Part shown: positions 12,158 through 13,776 of the stretch, piece after piece
How positions within the stretch are numbered: the stretch's first letter is position 1
Layout: each line of letters begins with the position of its first letter
NCBI GenBank assembly: GCA_026394745.1
Contig: JAPKXP010000112.1
Coordinates: 1 to 13,776 of the forward strand
Length of the DNA stretch: 13,776 nucleotides
Direction of reading: 5' to 3'
Source: Candidatus Altarchaeota archaeon
GTDB lineage: Archaea; Altiarchaeota; Altiarchaeia; IMC4; SCGC-AAA252-I15
Made by a program: the position numbers and the translations under genes
The notes under the pieces: model-generated
Told to the model about the DNA's origin: nothing
Database searches by the model: none
The model's input: the letters and a program-made list of their open reading frames with translations, nothing else

Positions 12158-13132
12158 TCACCAGACGACTTCAATGTCGTCGGTCCTCTGACTCTGCTTT
12201 ACGACAGTATCTTCGATTCCCATCCGGACTCCCGCATCGTGCATTTTAAGGCCGAGCATCGCTATCATCACGCCGTTGTCGCCCATGTACTTCGCTGGAA
12301 AGCTGAATTTGGCGTTGTGTTCTTCGGCGACTAAACGTACCATCTCCTGCAGGCGCTTGTTGTTTCCGACGCCGCCTGTGAGAATCACTTCCTTTGCCTT
12401 CACGTGAGCTAGAGCTCGCTCAGTCACCTCGCAGAGCATCGCAAAGGAGATCTCCTGTATGCTGTAGCAGAGGTCTTCGAGCGGAACGCCCTTCTCGAAC
12501 TTCTGCAATGCCGCCGTGAGCATTCCGGAAAACGACAGGTCAGTGCCCTTGACGACGTAAGGAAGTTCAATGAAGTTTTTTCCGTTCCTCGCGAGCTCCT
12601 CAATCTTGGGTCCTGCTGGATGCGAAAGGCCGGCTTCTCTCCCGAACTTGTCGAGCATGTTGCCTATGCCGACGTCGAGCGTCTCGCCGAAGACCCTGTA
12701 TCTGCCGTCCTTCAGCTTTATGACTTGGCTGTTTGCGCCGCTGACGTAGAGCACTAGCGGGTCCTTGAATCCGGAGAGCACGTTGCCTACTTCGATATGT
12801 GCTATGCAGTGGTTGACTCCGATAACCGGTTTATGGTAGGCTAGCGAGAGTGTTCTTGCAGCGGTCGCTATAGTCCTAAGGCACGGGCCGAGGCCAGGCC
12901 CCTGGCTGAACGCGATTAGGTCTACGTCCTCCATTGTCAGTTTAGCCTGCTCTAGCGCCGCATCCAATGCAGGCCTCATGTTGTCGACCATGTGCTGGGA
13001 CGAGTCCCGCGGGTGGATTCCGCCCTTCTTTGGAGCATAGCTCTTCCGGACGTCAGCTAGGACATTGAATTTTCCGTCATTCAAACCTACGCCGAGCGTG
13101 TGGGCTGTGCCCTCAAGTCCTAATACAATCAT
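12158..13132 (-). CDS. kae1: Kae1, tRNA N6-threonylcarbamoyladenosine transferase subunit (KEOPS)
   Basis: 324 residues, full length for stand-alone Kae1 (TsaD/OSGEP family). It transfers the threonylcarbamoyl group to A37 of ANN-decoding tRNAs within the KEOPS complex. Motifs seen: LGLEGTAHTLGVG (4-16), GIHPRDSSQHM (38-48), SQGPGLGPCLR (76-86), the metal-ligand pair H108-x3-H112 in GVNHCIAHIEVGN, VSGANSQVI (130-138), FGETLDVGIGNMLDKFGREA (148-167), KGTDLSFSGMLTA (195-207), TGGVGNNKRLQ (252-262) and MGDNGVMIA (283-291) with metal-binding Asp285. The A in VSGANSQ, where G is usual, is mild. There is no fused Bud32 kinase domain, unlike many archaeal homologues, so Bud32 must be encoded elsewhere. 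It is divergent from endA and has its own TATA box at -28. Confidence 0.97.
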   Translation of the reverse strand: MIVLGLEGTAHTLGVGLNDGKFNVLADVRKSYAPKKGGIHPRDSSQHMVDNMRPALDAALEQAKLTMEDVDLIAFSQGPGLGPCLRTIATAARTLSLAYHKPVIGVNHCIAHIEVGNVLSGFKDPLVLYVSGANSQVIKLKDGRYRVFGETLDVGIGNMLDKFGREAGLSHPAGPKIEELARNGKNFIELPYVVKGTDLSFSGMLTAALQKFEKGVPLEDLCYSIQEISFAMLCEVTERALAHVKAKEVILTGGVGNNKRLQEMVRLVAEEHNAKFSFPAKYMGDNGVMIAMLGLKMHDAGVRMGIEDTVVKQSQRTDDIEVVW

Positions 13133-13155
13133 CGGGTTAATTAAAGGTTTTTCAG

Positions 13156-13164
13156 TCTATAAAC
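13156..13164 (-). promoter_or_regulatory. TATA box of kae1
   Basis: GTTTATAGA on the minus strand, 28 bp before the ATG at 13132, within the 76-bp divergent gap shared with endA. Confidence 0.5.
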
Positions 13165-13173
13165 CCGCCGGCA

Positions 13174-13186
13174 TTATATTAAATAA
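13174..13186 (+). promoter_or_regulatory. TATA box of endA
   Basis: TTATATTAAATAA is centred about 29 bp before the ATG at 13209. No Shine-Dalgarno site follows, fitting a leaderless or near-leaderless mRNA. Confidence 0.5.
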
Positions 13187-13208
13187 TAAGTAGTTTAATG
13201 TATTCAAC

Positions 13209-13724
13209 ATGGCCGTGGGGATTCTTTCCGGTACGAAAGTCCTTGTGGGGGACAGCGACAGCAAGAGTCAGCTTAAGGAGCGCGGCTTCGGAGAGGAGGA
13301 CGGTAAACAGTTCTTCATCTCTCTTATCGAGGCCTGCTACCTTGTGGAGAGCGAGAAGCTGGATGTCGTCAAGGCAGACAAGAAGGTTTCTTTTGAGGAG
13401 CTTGTGAAGGTAGGCGGCAAGCATGAGAACGAATTCTACAACAAGTTCCTGGTCTTCAGGGACCTGCGGAACAGGGGCCTTCTGGTAAAGACTGGTCTCA
13501 AGTTCGGCACGGACTTTAGGATATACGACAGGGGCACGAAAGACGTGAGCGAAAAGCACTCCAAGCAGCTCGTCCACGTTGTTCCTGAGGAGTACACGTG
13601 CAGCTTCCCGGAGATGGCAAGAGCCCTGCGACTTGCAAAGAACGTGAACAAGGACATGATTTATGCGATAGTGGATGAGGAAGGCGACGTCACGTACTAT
13701 CTCGTGGACAGGGTCAGGCTCTAG
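13209..13724 (+). CDS. endA: tRNA-splicing endonuclease, homotetramer type
   Basis: 171 residues, the single-domain length of the alpha4 class. It cuts the bulge-helix-bulge motif of pre-tRNA introns (and of rRNA precursors). The N-terminal domain (1-70) is complete. The catalytic C-terminal domain has FLVFRDLRNRGLLVKTGLKF (80-99), Y106 in TDFRIYDRG, H123 in SKQLVHVVPEE, and K148 in NVNKDMIYAIVDEEGDVTYY (145-164): the Tyr-His-Lys triad is intact. The acidic-hydrophobic end (GDVTYYLVDRV) contains the strand used for dimer pairing. The gene is divergent from kae1, so two tRNA-maturation genes share one promoter region. It implies that this organism has intron-containing tRNAs or rRNA bulge-helix-bulge processing. 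Confidence 0.97.
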   Translation: MAVGILSGTKVLVGDSDSKSQLKERGFGEEDGKQFFISLIEACYLVESEKLDVVKADKKVSFEELVKVGGKHENEFYNKFLVFRDLRNRGLLVKTGLKFGTDFRIYDRGTKDVSEKHSKQLVHVVPEEYTCSFPEMARALRLAKNVNKDMIYAIVDEEGDVTYYLVDRVRL

Positions 13725-13776
13725 CTGAAGAAAGTATTCTCGGTCATGTTCAACACAGGCATCTTGCCTTCAGTGT
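13721..13776 (-). CDS. Possible 3' end of a convergent gene
   Basis: On the minus strand from the window edge one frame reads TEGKMPVLNMTENTFFS and then a TAG at 13721-13723, overlapping the endA stop. It looks like the end of a normal protein, but 17 residues are too few to identify it. The plus strand also stays open after an ATG at 13743, so a gene on the other strand is not excluded. Confidence 0.35.
   Translation of the reverse strand, partial: TEGKMPVLNMTENTFFS

Noticed and set aside
1..13776. tRNA, rRNA, CRISPR array or insertion sequence
   Set aside because: No gap fits a tRNA cloverleaf, there are no regularly spaced direct repeats, and there is no transposase or terminal inverted repeat with target duplication.

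Overview
The window is archaeal chromosome. It encodes RadA, a membrane-anchored LonB protease, a stand-alone Kae1 (t6A synthesis), a homotetramer-type tRNA-splicing endonuclease and an archaeal-type S-adenosylmethionine synthetase. Almost every gene has an A/T-rich TATA-like box 24-32 bp before its start codon and no Shine-Dalgarno site, so leaderless transcripts look like the norm. The small Cys-rich secreted proteins with Thr-rich linkers resemble proteins I associate with DPANN-type archaea, but the lineage is not settled by this sequence.

Left part (1-6985): a P-loop kinase-like gene runs off the left edge (minus). It is followed by a block of envelope and secreted proteins: a Cys-repeat lipoprotein (736-1230, minus), a small Cys-rich protein with a signal peptide and C-terminal membrane tail (1306-1641, plus), TspO (1669-2154, plus), an isoprenylcysteine/phospholipid methyltransferase-like membrane protein (2497-3189, plus), a secreted or anchored serpin (3460-4821, minus) and a large secreted zinc metallopeptidase (4886-6985, minus). 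Between them lie a 35-residue highly basic peptide gene (2190-2297, minus), a cluster of three inverted repeats (2348-2469) and the 3' remnant of a membrane-protein gene (3190-3390).

Right part (7030-13724): housekeeping genes, all minus except the last. They are S-adenosylmethionine synthetase (7030-8103), radA (8132-9067), lonB (9161-11119), an SPFH/prohibitin-like gene (11116-12102) whose stop overlaps the lonB start, kae1 (12158-13132), and divergently endA (13209-13724, plus). SPFH and LonB look like one translationally coupled unit, a possible archaeal counterpart of bacterial HflKC-FtsH.

The observations most worth checking are: the SAM synthetase lacks a contiguous block of about 33 residues that normally carries the near-invariant R-P-M-S-M-E...G-K-N-P-V active-site segment; the Cys-rich protein and the metallopeptidase share a C-terminal 'CC + hydrophobic + K' tail that could be an uncharacterised anchoring or sorting signal; SPFH is coupled to LonB; and a serpin lies in tandem with a metallopeptidase. 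I see no tRNA, rRNA, CRISPR array, insertion sequence or intein. Nothing here proves a wholly new system.
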